DNA of 45,459 bases from Stemphylium vesicarium (GCA_004380135.1 QXCR01000198.1:1-45459), one strand, 5' to 3'. Shown: positions 10,181-21,272, counted from the stretch's first letter. The notes: generated by a model not told the origin, from the sequence alone. Numbers and translations are program-made.

Positions 10181-12183
10181 ATGCCTCCCCGCAAGCCCGA
10201 GAGAGCCTACACGGAGAGCTTCGTCTCCACCTTAGGCTCGACGACTCAACTGCTCAAGCTCGACGCAGAGACCGCCGTTGCGGAAGCTATCGAAGACGAG
10301 CCAGCCGATCGTATAGACTGTAAGCAACATCCCCGGGCCAGGCCTGCTTGCTTGCCAGAACACTGCTGACGCAGCTTCTGATTATAGGGAAGCCGGAGCG
10401 CAAGCAGTGGCTTGCCATGATCAGCCTAAGCCTTGTGTCCTTTGTGGTCTCGCTCGATGCCACCATCCTAGTAACGGCATTACCAGTAAGTGGGCACGCG
10501 GCTTGAGCCCTCTCTAATCGCAGCGCAGCGCTGACGCACTCAACGCAGGAAATGTCCCGCTCGCTCCGTGGATCAGCCGCTGAGACGTTCTGGACGGGCA
10601 CCGCTTACCTCCTCATCTCGGCCGTCTTCCAACCCGTGATTGCAGCAGCCTCTGCTTGCTGCGGGCGCCAGCGGCTGCTCGTCACGTCCATCGTCCTCTT
10701 CACCTTCGGCACCGCATTCTGCGCGGTGGCGCACGACTTTGCCGTCATGCTCATTGGGCGCTGCGTGCAAGGCGTCGGAGGTGGGGGCGTCATCGCCATG
10801 ACCCAAGTCATCTTCTGCGACATGGTCCCCTTGAGACAGCGGCCCCAGTACTTCTCCATGGTGCTCGCCTCGTGGTCCATTGGTAGCATTATCGGGCCAG
10901 TGGTCGGCGGTGCCTTCGTGGAGAGTGCGTCCTGGCGCTGGTGCTTCTACATCAATTTCCCCTTCTGCTTCCTAGGGTTCTTTGCTGCGCTGCTCTTCGT
11001 GGACGACGTCGACCTGCCGCTCGCCGATCACCCGCGGCGCATGGACTGGCTCGGCGCCTTCTTGTTTGTCGGCAGCACCACCAGTCTCTTACTTGGCATC
11101 TCCTGGGGCGGTACGCAGCATCCGTGGGCATCTGCTGCAACCCTCGCGCCCATCCTGGCTGGCGTGCTTGGTATCGCCGGCTTTGTCGCATGGCAGTGGC
11201 GCGCACAGCTGCACAGCTTGCTGCCTGTTTCACTGTTGCAGAGCGCCAGCTCGGCTGCAGCTTTCTTCTGCGCTCTTGTCAACGGCCTCATCGTGCGTGC
11301 CCCCCCTCCAGCCGTTGCAGGCGCGCTTGTGTGCTGACCAACATCCAGCTCTTCACAGGTCTCTACTATGTGCCCTTCTACCAGATGTCGGTGCGCGGCT
11401 CGTCGCCTGTCCGTGCCGGCATCGACCTCTTCCCTGCCGTCTGTCTTCTTGTCCCCGGCTCGGTCGTGGTAGCCATCCTCACTTCGCGCTTCGGCCACTT
11501 TCGATGGGCCATCTGGCTGGGCTGGAGTGTCACGCTCGTCGCGTGCGGCTTGTTCACCGTCTTCGATAAGCGTACAGAGAAGGCCATCTTCGCACTCGCC
11601 CTCGCCGTGTTCGGCGTGGGGAATGGTATGGTGCTGACGAGCGTCAATGTCGCAACGCAGGCTATCGCCAACGAGACCATTGCCAAGAAGGAGGACCGTG
11701 CGATGGCTGCCTGCATGTACGGCTTCATGCGCAGCCTGGGCATGCCCATCGGTGTTGCTGTAAGTTATAAGTCCGCCCTCCTTACTATATGTTCGCTGCG
11801 CTAACCGCTCTATCTAGTTGTCGGGGACCGTCTTCCAGAACGCGATGGGCGCCGCGCTGTCTGACGCTGGCCTTTCCACCGACATCGCCCGAGACTCCGA
11901 GCGCTACATCTTCATCCTCCACAGCATGGCTGATGCCGACCCCAAGAAGAGCGCACTGCTAGGCTCGTACTCCGCTGGCTTCCGCGCTGTCTTCGTGGCC
12001 ATGACAGTCATATCGGCGGCTGCGCTGCTGGTTAGTTTGTTGATCCGGAGATCCAGTATGGACACGGTGCGCTTGGCAGTACCGCAGCGGAACCGTATGG
12101 ACAACGAGTGGGTGTGTCGGGGTACCAAATGTAATGTTCGTTCACTTCGCCCGATGGAGGCGAACCAGAATGTCACGAGGTAA
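10181..12183 (+). CDS. MFS drug:H+ antiporter-2 type exporter
   Basis: A plasma-membrane proton antiporter of the 14-helix DHA2 group, which exports toxic compounds, metabolites or amphiphiles. Exons 10181-10319, 10388-10485, 10549-11296, 11359-11759 and 11818-12183 join in frame (introns 68, 63, 62 and 58 bp) to 583 residues, the usual size. Intron 3 contains GCTGACC about 20 bases before CACAG. Signatures are the helix-1 motif SLDATILVTALP (68-79), GRCVQGVGGGGVIAM after helix 4 (149-163), and motif C in helix 5, GSIIGPVVGG (191-200), diagnostic of antiporters. The cytosolic N-terminus is about 50 residues. Divergence from CYP505 suggests a small detoxification or metabolite unit. The substrate cannot be told from sequence. 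Confidence 0.92.
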
Positions 12184-13316
12184 GCACGGTGCGCTTTACA
12201 CTTGCGGTTGGGGCCAAACACATGCGTGGTTTCAACTGACAGGTCGGCCTATGGCCTAAGAAATGGGAGCAAATCATTCGCTTAAATCTATAAAGCCTTG
12301 TCTTCTTGCTTTGAAGACTGTTAGCCTTTGTCAAAATGTATGCAAAAGCATCCTACAGGAAACGTAGTGTAGTCACTACCACGCATATATACGCAAACCC
12401 TGCTACAGGCAACTCACTTTGATAAAGCGCGAGGCGCTAAGCTGGTGTGTACGAGTTGTTCTTAAAGCTACGCGTGATGTTGGCTCATTATCCAGCTTTA
12501 GGGTTGAACCTGATCTTTCCGGGCCGCTAGTAACGCGGGCTACGGGTACACTAATTAGTGCTGCGAACAAGCCGTCACCACGTGGTTTGGGCGTGAGCAC
12601 ATTGATGCGCCAGACAGTGTTACCAAGCATACTGGTACCGGTAGACTCTTGTCGCAAGCCAAGCGCTGTTGGGTACCTAGTTACTAATAACGCCGTGCGA
12701 TGACCTTCATATAAGCTGTGTTGGGATGCTACAATAGAAAAAAGGTAAATTATAGTTAATGTTGGTAGGCCTTGTACGATCGTACGGGTGATAACAACAA
12801 CGAGGTTCTTCTGGTGACTTGGTATTGGTATGATTCATCTATGAACGTGGGTGCTACGAAGGTATACCTGAGCTCGGCACGAGCCGGACCGAAGTAGGAT
12901 CGAGTCGGCTCCTGGACGAGTATTGCGCAGCCAACGTCTCTACCGATACTCACGATCCGACAGTTAATATATTTCCACCTCTCCTAGTTCTTCTGCCCAC
13001 AGTACCCGCACTAGGCCGTGCGACAACTCTTAAAATATGTGAGCCCGGGGCGAACTCTTATTCAATAATCTAAGTTAAGCTTATCTACAGGACACTGCAC
13101 TCTGTAACACAACTACCACGCGAACCTACCGTTGCAGCAGAGCCGGGCCTGTAACGTTCTAAACGCCCACAGGTACCACAGCTGATGAGCAGCAAATCTC
13201 GTCATGAAGCAGCGGACCCATTCCACCAATCCTGCTGCCATTCCTCTACCGGCAACACCACGTCGATTCTTTGCTGATCTTCCCTTCCTCCTTGCCACGT
13301 GCTGTGCCTTCCCCAC
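12184..13316. other. Intergenic, no supported gene
   Basis: The 1.1 kb between convergent MFS and PAQR genes. It holds a TACGATCGTA palindrome near 12776 and AT-rich patches around 12730-12770 and 12960-13090. A minus-strand open frame at 12403-12657 has no recognisable motif. Confidence 0.5.
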
Positions 13317-14111
13317 TCACAGACACGACCATGGTTTGTCAGCAGCTATGTGAGTCTCGTGAACAACCAAGAGTCCTTGCTGGTACACCCAGGCTCCGGC
13401 GACCGCTGCAACGTGCATGACATGATGGCTGACATCCGGTAAGCCGAGGTCCATACCGATAGCTTTGTCAAGAAGGTGAGTTGCGTAAATGCTGGCCCCG
13501 AAGCCGTTCACGATGACCAGGCTCCAGAACTCTTCTAGTAGCTCGACGCGTTGCCCCTGGGCGTGGAGATACCAACAGCGCAGCCCGGGCATGGCTGCGA
13601 CCGCTCCAAAAGCCGCGTGCGCGCTGATACGGTCCTTTCGACATGTCGCTTGGTGCTCTTGAACGCTGGCGAGCCGAGCAAGAGACAGCACAGCAGCGGC
13701 GGTGACGAGGGCTGTGTACGCCCATCGCTCGCCCTGTCGGCACTCAAGAGAGGCTAGCGTAAAAGAGATTGAAGTGGCCCAGATCGCGCAGACGATGCCC
13801 ACGTGGTCGATGCGCAACCAGTAGCAGGCGTGAACATGATCGGCAAAGACGTGGTAAAGCGTCGAGCTCGCGAAGCACAGAGCCGTAGCCGCGAGGTACA
13901 ACGGAACACCTATAGCACCGCGGGTGAGCGGACTCTGGCGAACAACGGCGAAGCGCACTAGGCTGGCGCCGAACCAGAGCGTGCCGAGTAGATGCGACCA
14001 GATGTTGAGAGTCTCGGTGTGCAGGCTCGTAATGGAGAGTACGGACGCCCTGTAGGATAATGCGTGCGGCCGCCTTTGACTTAGGCCGTGGGAATCTCTT
14101 TTCGTATGCAT
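13317..14111 (-). CDS. PAQR / haemolysin-III family membrane protein
   Basis: A seven-helix membrane protein of the adiponectin-receptor/Izh/HlyIII family. Members are zinc-dependent hydrolase-like proteins tied to lipid (ceramide) signalling and zinc homeostasis in fungi. The 264-residue frame has the three family motifs: HTETLNIWSHL before helix 1 (31-41), SSTLYH with the zinc-ligand His87 and downstream Asp102-HVGI, and SHHVMH in the last helices (His229 and His233). Several hydrophobic segments lie between. The stretch between the YR and the HxE motif is several residues shorter than in most relatives, and an alternative upstream frame starts at 14184. The true 5' end may therefore include a small exon or a sequence change near 14080. 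The start at 14111 is the simplest choice. It is convergent with the MFS gene. Confidence 0.85.
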   Translation of the reverse strand: MHTKRDSHGLSQRRPHALSYRASVLSITSLHTETLNIWSHLLGTLWFGASLVRFAVVRQSPLTRGAIGVPLYLAATALCFASSTLYHVFADHVHACYWLRIDHVGIVCAIWATSISFTLASLECRQGERWAYTALVTAAAVLSLARLASVQEHQATCRKDRISAHAAFGAVAAMPGLRCWYLHAQGQRVELLEEFWSLVIVNGFGASIYATHLLDKAIGMDLGLPDVSHHVMHVAAVAGAWVYQQGLLVVHETHIAADKPWSCL

Positions 14112-15649
14112 TTGGTACTGGTGGCGGCTTCGAAGCGCGTCGAAGCTCGTACTTGGGCGGCGCGGGTGGTTTCGGATGGTGCAATATACAACCGGACCTC
14201 TCGCCTTCGGATAGGACGAGTGAGCGGATAAGCCTCCAGCTGGCTCGCCTTGCGCATCTTTATAGCTTTTGCCTTGAGCGAGGAACCTAGAAGCGACAGG
14301 AGAGATCTCACAATCTAGAGCAGAAACCTTGCCTAGACAACGAACATGGCTACCACTCTAATGCTCACCTAGAGTGGTCCCACCCGAGTGGTTCTACCCA
14401 GAAGCGGTACGATCACAAGTGGTGTTAAAAGCACAGTGTACTGTAGTACCCTCCGCCCTCGCGGTTACATAGAAGATACAGTAGGGCTCGGATCTGTGCT
14501 GTGTGTGGTGAGCCGCTGCTGTGCGAATGGCATGTCACAGTAGTCTTTCGGTTTTGGGGCCAATGTGTACGTACTGTACTGTACTGTATCGATGTTTTGT
14601 CTTTGCAGTGTCCAAGATGCTGACTGTACTGTATTGTATTCTGATCTGATGAAGAATAGCAATCGCTTCTTCCTACGGTAACACATCATTGCGTTTGCAC
14701 AAGATGCGCTATGAATGAGAACACGTGCGGATCTGATGGTCTGCTTGACGGCTGTTTTCCATCACATGCGAGAAGAAGACTCAACGCGCGGACTGTATGC
14801 ACACAAGGTTGCGTTCCTATCTTCCCAAAGACAGCTTATCTGAGCTCGCGTCAAAGGTGTCAGTTTCTAATAAGTAGTGTAGACACGCCTTCGCAAGTGT
14901 AACCTCCACTACACAGTGAAGCCTAGAAGGCACACTACAGTCGCGGAAGCATCCTCGACGTTTCATTCCTAAGCCTGCGCTGGCGATCTGTTTTCCGTGA
15001 CGTGGTGAGTAGAGGCTTGCCCAGCGACAGTGAAGGCACTAGCGCCCTGACCAAAGACAAAGGCTCCAACACTCTAAGAATATGCTCAAAGCGTTCTATT
15101 GGGAACTCGATTCTTACCTTCGACTGTGCAACCCTGGATATTTCCTTGGAGTCGTCGAGCATCGACCGGAGTAATCGTGTGCGAGGCGATGGAAACGGGC
15201 TTTTTATTCTTGACGGTGGAGATATGTTCAGCCGTGCAGGAACTTGATTCCTTGACTGTAGGAGACCTGGATGCCTGAAGGGCGCCGATGTTTTACGCTA
15301 TAAGGAAGGACCGATCTTCAGACTGTTAAAAATTGGTATGGATGTGGAATTGCATCGGGCTTCTAGTTTCAAACACGGTTAAGTGCATATTGCGTTCCGT
15401 GCCCTTCGTTGTGGGCACGTCACTTGATGAGCACGACACTTTCCCGCAGCATTTTTGAAGTCAAGGTACGTCTTGCAACATGAATGCACAAGCTCTATCG
15501 ACTGGAAGGCCTCGTTACACACTTCATTGAGTAAGTCTAACAACAAACAGCCAACAATGTCACGTGCTCCACGAGTTCAGCACAGGAGCATGTCTTTCCG
15601 CCACAGGTAGTGCCTCCACGACAGAGAGTCATGTTGTATACTGACATTA
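14112..15649. other. Intergenic with GTACT microsatellite
   Basis: No gene is supported. Positions 14570-14640 contain several ACTGT/GTACT repeats, for example three in a row near 14573-14588 and more near 14623-14638. The same simple motif returns near 20270-20290 and 20350-20370. Short opposing frames at 14935-15247 have no recognisable features. Confidence 0.5.
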
Positions 15650-16350
15650 TCACATGGTGACAGGTTCGACAACGGTACATAGTCCAGATCTGACGTTGTC
15701 CACTATCCTGGAGATTTCGTTTATGTCCTGCACATAATTGACCCTTTGTCGCTGCATCCCCTCCAACGACTCAGATGCGGCTTGCAGCTGCCGGCGCAAT
15801 TCCTGGACGACAGATTGGGCGGACTCCAATTCAGCCTGCTTGACCGCAAGTTCGCTCTCCGCGCTCGCTCTGAGCTGCCCGTTCTCCTTCGCCTGTGCTT
15901 GCCAACGTTCGCACGCCTCAACCACGCGGATATGATCTTGCTGTAGCAACGCATTCTTCCTTTCGAACTGCTTGATCGTGCTTGTGAAGCTAACGTCGCC
16001 CTCTGTCGGGCAATCCGGCGCTCCAGGAGCTTTGATTGCCTCAAATGTCTCCCCCACCTTGTTGTAAAGCTCTACACATGCACCCATCGTGTGTTTGCTG
16101 AGATGTTTCTGAAACAAATGTGCGCTCTTCTCCATGTATCTCCAGATATAAGGTTCGTCAGGGCTAGTGATTAGCCTGACTTGTATAGGATCAATCCGGA
16201 AGTGTAGCCGCTGTTCTTGTCTTATATTAGTCAACACGCCTACCTAAGTACTTCTTCCATACCGATATGCTGTGCAAGTCTCTCGCGGCACAGGTTCCTC
16301 CATTTGGCTCGCTCCTCGTTCGATTTTCTGTAGGGGCCATCCATCGTCAT
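15650..16350 (-). CDS. Hypothetical coiled-coil protein
   Basis: The main exon (16210-15650) is joined to a short first exon (16350-16252, starting MTMDGPYRKS) by a 41-bp intron with GTACTT and ACAG borders and a TTGACTAAT branch element. The product is 219 residues. Residues about 115-200 are rich in Glu, Gln, Ala and Leu (for example SELAVKQAELESAQ and ELRRQLQAA) and should form a long coiled coil. The N-terminal half, with an RIDPIQVRL patch, looks globular. There is no signal peptide or membrane segment. The first exon is supported by splice signals and phase only. The function is unknown; oligomerisation through the coiled coil is a reasonable inference. Confidence 0.6.
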
Positions 16351-16439
16351 TTCGCAAGACGAACGCACTAGGGGTTGGTCAGCTCGCTAGGAAACAGCGC
16401 TCTCAGGATCGCTGCGTTGTCTGACTGCAACTTCCACAG

Positions 16440-16640
16440 TACTATACTTTACTGTCCGACATGGGGAGAGGGGCGCGGCATACAGGCAACAGCCCGTGGC
16501 CTCACGTGATGTTGCGTGGGGCGCGAAACCACAGGTGATAGGAACCATGTAGGGTGGAGAACCACACGGGATGGGAGTCGCGCGAAATGATAGCCACGCG
16601 GGGTGAAACTACGCGGGATAAAACTACGCAGGATTAGAGT
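16440..16640. repeat. Degenerate short tandem repeat
   Basis: Repeated, strongly diverged variants of a roughly 16-18-base unit built on GAAACYACGCGGGATR occur across about 130 bp, most clearly at 16580-16635. It looks like a decayed minisatellite. No gene is supported here. Confidence 0.45.
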
Positions 16641-16863
16641 CAACTAGGTGCTTGTCACCATCTGTTCTGGTATGTAGCGGGATGGCGTACGGCATGACGC
16701 AAGGTCCCTTAACTTAATGCAGGGATTTGTTCTCACGTGACAGTATATGCCCGCTGGGTCAGACACATCGATTAAGGCCGGCGTACTGTAGAGGCGGCTG
16801 CCACACATAGTTGATGGATTGCTAGGCAAAGGTCATTTCTGAACGCCCTCCGGAAAAGGGCCG

Positions 16864-16907
16864 GCGTAACGGACACCAGCACCTCGACGTGCTGGTGTCC
16901 GTTACGC
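16864..16907. repeat. Perfect palindrome, 19-bp arms, 6-nt loop
   Basis: Arms 16864-16882 and 16889-16907 are exact reverse complements (GCGTAACGGACACCAGCAC), separated by CTCGAC. Pairing stops abruptly at both ends. I see no target duplication at its borders. It is unlike anything else in the window, and its role is unknown. Confidence 0.95.
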
Positions 16908-17328
16908 GCTAAAATAGTGGAGACTGTTACATAACCTCTCGGGCCACTCATGCTCAAAAGTCCGACTTGAAATGACGCCAGGTGTCTTGAGATTGTTACG
17001 CAGTCAGAACTTCGCCACCTGTTACTGTATTTGCAATCGCACTGACCTGTCGTTAGCGTTTTGATGTTTCGAAGTTTGCTCTCCCCGTATAGATCCAGGC
17101 CTGATGCTAGCTGCCTCGATGTTGACCTCGCTGTCGGCAGTCTGGTCAGCGCCATCAGTCAACCGTTTGGCGATACTCCCTTACCCGTCCATGACCTAGA
17201 GATCCGTGTAAGAATTGGAATGCGTGAGTGAAAGCGAAATCAAGGAAGAATATGTCCACGAGCCTGGAAGGCTGCTCAAAAATAGAGGGTTCAAGTCCGC
17301 TAGAAGCATTTACGACCAGATGCTGATT

Positions 17329-17472
17329 CCTATCATCAGACTTGCCAATAAGCAAGCCAATCAAGCCGGTCTAACTACATTCAGTAAGATCTTAACCTAC
17401 GCGAGTTAGTCGGCTACCATATTAGGTTAGACCGGCTTGATTGGCTTGCTTGTTGGCAAGTCTGCCTATCAT
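17329..17472. mobile_element. hAT-type MITE with 8-bp target duplication
   Basis: The element is 17337-17464 (128 bp). Its 39-bp terminal inverted repeats (17337-17375 and 17426-17464, starting CAGACTTGCCAA) differ at one base. It is flanked on both sides by the exact 8-bp direct repeat CCTATCAT (17329-17336 and 17465-17472). It has no coding capacity. An 8-bp duplication and CA-starting inverted ends are the hallmarks of the hAT superfamily, so this is best read as a non-autonomous hAT element or MITE. Confidence 0.93.
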
Positions 17473-17490
17473 ACAGCTGCTTTATCACTT

Positions 17491-18180
17491 TCACTTAAAC
17501 GGAAAATCAATGACCCAGACCTTCTCCCCCATTACAATCTCTCGTGCTAAACTCGCACGAAATTGCCTACTGGTGATTGTTACAGGCGGAATTTGATAGA
17601 CCGCTACACTGTTCAAAAGATGCTGATGGGATGTCGTAACTTCAAGGTCCCTGCAGGTATTTTGCAGACTCTGAGCTGCTGGGTATGATCTTGATGTATT
17701 GCATCTTGTATGAAACAGCAAAACACAACACAAACTGCACACCTGAACCAGACTCAAACAGAATTGCTCCTGCTTGTTTGTCGTCGCCAACCTCGCTTGG
17801 AATCCTTTTGTAGCGGTTCATCGTCATCGTTTCCAGATTCTATTGCCAAGGTGGAAAGGCCTCCACTGGCTTGAATGAATGTGGTCGTTCGCGTATCCAT
17901 ACAGACTGATGGAACCTCAAATCTGAAAACCCCATGAAGGTCCGAAAGTTGTGAAGCGGTATAAGGACCGTCGTAGATGTTGCTTTGTTCAGCCTGTGGA
18001 AATCGACAAGATGGAATCCGCTGTAATCTTCCAAGCATCCCGAATGGGATCCACAATCTGTTGTACATTTCTGGATTGAGCATAACAAAGCAGGTCTTTC
18101 TAGAGAGTCATCCTGCCCGTGCTTTCGTAGATGTATAGCTAAGACGTGCGTATAGTGGTCTTCCATCTTCACGCACCGCG
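17491..18180 (-). pseudogene. Decayed gene, unidentified
   Basis: One minus-strand frame reads protein-like sequence from about 18180 (LAIHLRKHGQDDSLERPALL) through FRTFMGFSDLRFHQSVW, meets TAG after FPPWQ, and continues in the same frame with AGAILFESGSGVQFVLCFAV to a TGA. A neighbouring frame then carries a plausible C-terminus, EIVMGEKVWVIDFPFK plus stop at 17491. The broken frames suggest one ancestral gene with nonsense changes and a frameshift. I cannot name the family. The shape (short beta-rich C-terminal part) resembles fungal accessory or incompatibility-type proteins, but that is only an impression. Confidence 0.4.
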
Positions 18181-18339
18181 AAAGCGCTGGGTGACCTGTA
18201 CCCCGCGCTCTTCTGCCGGACAGTAGCGATCGGTCGGTGGGTCTGCACGGGCACGGGTTGACGTCTCTACGGCGACGGGAAGCCGCTAGCGTCCGGCTTA
18301 AAGCATCACAACACAACGACGCAGCACCAAGCTGCCAGC

Positions 18340-19689
18340 ATGGCAAAGCGCGCGCACTCTGGAAGCACTGCTTCGACGGACGAGAGCAACGCCGACTCGG
18401 ACGTCTTTCGCCCAACTAAACGCCACGCGCATTCCGTTCTGCCCCGCAGTTTGTCGCTAGCTCCTGTTAACACCGACCTCGATGCTCGAGGGCGCGCGCT
18501 GCCCCTCACGCGCGAAAACCTCACAGAGCATACTCTCAGCACATCCTTACAGCACTCGCAACCATCCGAGCTCGCCTCAGCTACCGATAGCTCCGCTCCA
18601 TCATCTGTGTACCCGCGGTCCATGTCGGCGCGCTCTGGGTCGCCGACGCGCAGAGCCTGGGACACGCGCGTCACGCTTCAAGCTTACCGCATCGACGTCG
18701 ATACACAACGCCCACTGCCGGCCGATCTTCAGAGTCATTTCGACACGATACTGTCACGTAAGAGAGATGGCCCTCGCTCGCCCAACGCCCGCCGCGTTGT
18801 ACAGCATCGCCTTGCTGCCTCGCTCGACAATGAGAGCACGGGCATTCGTCGCCTCGAGCCGTTGTTACTATTTGCCGGCGAAGATGACCCGAGCGCAATC
18901 CATCCTGTGCCTATGATCTCCAGCAAACTCGACTTTAATCTGTCACGCAACTTCCTTCCCCCACCGCCCCCCGGCAAGACGCTGCCCCGATTGTCGCAGC
19001 CCCAAGCTGACACCATCATCGGATATCTGTCCACTTCACAGGCCTTTGAGCCCACACTGCAGACTGCCTTCACGCCCGACGAAGAGACTGCGCTCGCCGA
19101 CTTTACACTCAACCCCGTTCTCGTCTTCCCTTTTCTAAGTTCCCAGTGGAAACCCGCTACAGGCGAATCGCACATGGTTGCCCACTACCAGAGCGCCCGC
19201 GATGGCGCTGCGATCGTCCGCTACCTTGACGAGTTCTACAGCATCGCCCATGGCCGACCTGCGACAGCGCTCGAATGCGCGCATGTCTCTTTCACCTGCG
19301 ATATCCAGGCGCTCAACATCTGGCTGCACTGGCGCGAGCTGGACGCTGCCGGTGCTGCAACATACTACATGAAGAGCATCTTCGACTGCACCTTGCGTAA
19401 TGAGAAACATATTCTCGAGGCGCGGGAGCTGCTGTGGAACCACATTGAGTATGCGCTGGACAGGCGGCTGCGCTCGCTGAAAGATGCGCTCCCCTCTTTC
19501 TGCACTGAATTTCCTAAGCGGAAGTTCAAGACCGCCAAGGCTGACGGCTCCTCAAGAGCCTCCGTTCGATCCGATTCCATCGCCCTCGCCCCGATCTCCT
19601 TGCCGCCCACGCCCTCGTCGAACTGCAATGAGCTCGAACCATTCAAGCGGAACAAGCGGCTGCGGACAGATGAGAATGCTCATGGGTGA
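18340..19689 (+). CDS. DUF7924-like protein
   Basis: A single-exon gene of 449 residues with a good start context. Residues 1-110 are Ser/Thr-rich, with basic patches (FRPTKRHAH) that could act as a nuclear signal. The rest carries a block I associate with the fungal DUF7924 family, which is strongly expanded in Dothideomycetes. It includes VFPFLSSQWK (262-271), then HYQSARDGAAIVRYLDEFY, a CDIQALNIWLHWRE segment, YYMKSIFDC and a basic C-terminal tail (KRNKRLR). No catalytic motif is known for the family. The gene is intact and GC-rich, unlike its decayed neighbours. The family name is from motif memory and should be checked. Confidence 0.75.
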   Translation: MAKRAHSGSTASTDESNADSDVFRPTKRHAHSVLPRSLSLAPVNTDLDARGRALPLTRENLTEHTLSTSLQHSQPSELASATDSSAPSSVYPRSMSARSGSPTRRAWDTRVTLQAYRIDVDTQRPLPADLQSHFDTILSRKRDGPRSPNARRVVQHRLAASLDNESTGIRRLEPLLLFAGEDDPSAIHPVPMISSKLDFNLSRNFLPPPPPGKTLPRLSQPQADTIIGYLSTSQAFEPTLQTAFTPDEETALADFTLNPVLVFPFLSSQWKPATGESHMVAHYQSARDGAAIVRYLDEFYSIAHGRPATALECAHVSFTCDIQALNIWLHWRELDAAGAATYYMKSIFDCTLRNEKHILEARELLWNHIEYALDRRLRSLKDALPSFCTEFPKRKFKTAKADGSSRASVRSDSIALAPISLPPTPSSNCNELEPFKRNKRLRTDENAHG

Positions 19690-21272
19690 AGTCGGCAAAT
19701 GCGGCACCATCGTGTTTTCATGCACGTTGCATCTCTGACGTGCAGAGACCAATCAGTCTCATTAGATGGAAGGCGAGAAGCCTGCGTTGAGCAGTAAGAA
19801 CAAAACGCCAGTACTCAAGGCACCACACAAGAATAGCCGGGAAGACATGTGGGTCAATCAGTCGGCACCGCAGATGGACGGCCACGATCAACCCTCACGC
19901 TCTGCTCGCTCAACAGAACTGCGCATCTACTTGCATCGCTGCCTGTCATAGACGAGTTGATGGGGCACGATTGTACTCTGGACATCGATGACTATTGTTC
20001 TGGCTGACTCTCGCATTACTCTCACACACTCTAGCATTACTTTTCCAGAGTAAAACAAGCCTGTGCCAGTTCTCTTGAGACAAAAAATATCCTGTATGAA
20101 GTGCCCCTCTGAAGTCATTATCTCTAAATCTGCACTGGATGCCGGTGAGAAGACAGTGCCTTCTATCAGCTGTTACACTCTCATGCACTTGCAGTTTCCG
20201 CTTTTTGCATGCTGCCTAGCTTCTACTGTAGACGTAACATAGCTTTCGGAAACCTTCCACTTTGCTACCGTATTGTACTGTACTGTACTAGCGAAATCCT
20301 GGATCATTACACGCCTGGTTGGAAAATCTCACCTTGTGCATCTTTCTACTGTATGTTTACTGTACTGTAGTGTGAGGTCATCCTCTAGTTGTGGATTAAG
20401 TAGCTGTCGCTCGCGCACGTCCCCTTCCTAGAAAAGCTGAAAGCCTTGATGCCTTTACAGTAGTCGGATCCTATTAATTAGATTATTCCAAATTTCGCGA
20501 TAGCTCAGAGATGCGCAGTGCTCATGCAATTCGATAGCTTCGATCAAGTTCTGTGTTGGATATGTGGTGCTGGAGTTGTGACAAGTTCAATATTGGACGA
20601 TTACGATCTTATGATGTTCGGGTGGCTCGTTGGCCGAACTGGCTCAATGGGTGCACGGCCACGGTAGCTTTGTGCCATCTCTTGGTGCCGCACACGCGAA
20701 CGTATCATCGGCGCACGGATCGCAAGAGCTGACAATGCTTTTGTGCTCCGTGCACAAGCGCGGCACTCTCCCATGCCGATTCCTCCCGTGCGAAATTCAA
20801 AGACCAGCCTTAACATCAACGACTCCGTGTGCATGTAACACTCTTACGCAACCCAAGCATACTGATTCAGAATAACGTCTCTCGATGATGACGGATCCTG
20901 CGATGGTGTTTCGGGGTTCGCCTGAGCACTACAACTGCTTAGTAATAATCTGTAAAAAGATACTCCGTGTCGGATCTAAGGTCCTACTCTTCTCAAATCG
21001 TTTAGTCGCACTAGAAGGCTAATAATGTAGATATTCTATTAAGTATCTTTTTCTAAAAATTAGGTATTAGAGGGTCTCTTAATATAGGAACCAAAGGTTG
21101 TAATGTGGATCTCGTTATTAGTTCGCAACAGTTTAGATGTGTGGAGGTGCTGGTGATGTACCATGGTTGGAAGAGATGGAATTTCGAACCGATGGAAGAT
21201 TCACACTCTCGCCCTGATGGGTACAGAACGATCTTGCCGTGCTCGCATTATTCTTCTTCATCAACCGTCACC
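19690..21272. other. Intergenic, simple repeats and AT-rich patch
   Basis: No gene is supported. ACTGT/GTACT runs occur at 20270-20290 and 20350-20372. Positions 20930-21110 are visibly AT-rich with many TA steps, consistent with old mutated repeat sequence. Confidence 0.5.

Noticed and set aside
10941..11569. Long alternative plus-strand frames inside the MFS gene
   Set aside because: They are GC-driven shadow frames; the helix motifs and splice phases fix the MFS frame.
15738..15946. Plus-strand frames over the coiled-coil exon
   Set aside because: Antisense shadows of the Gln/Glu/Leu-rich minus-strand exon.
17285..17310. GGTTCAAGTCC resembling a tRNA B box
   Set aside because: The flanking bases do not form a T stem and no A box or acceptor pairing is present.
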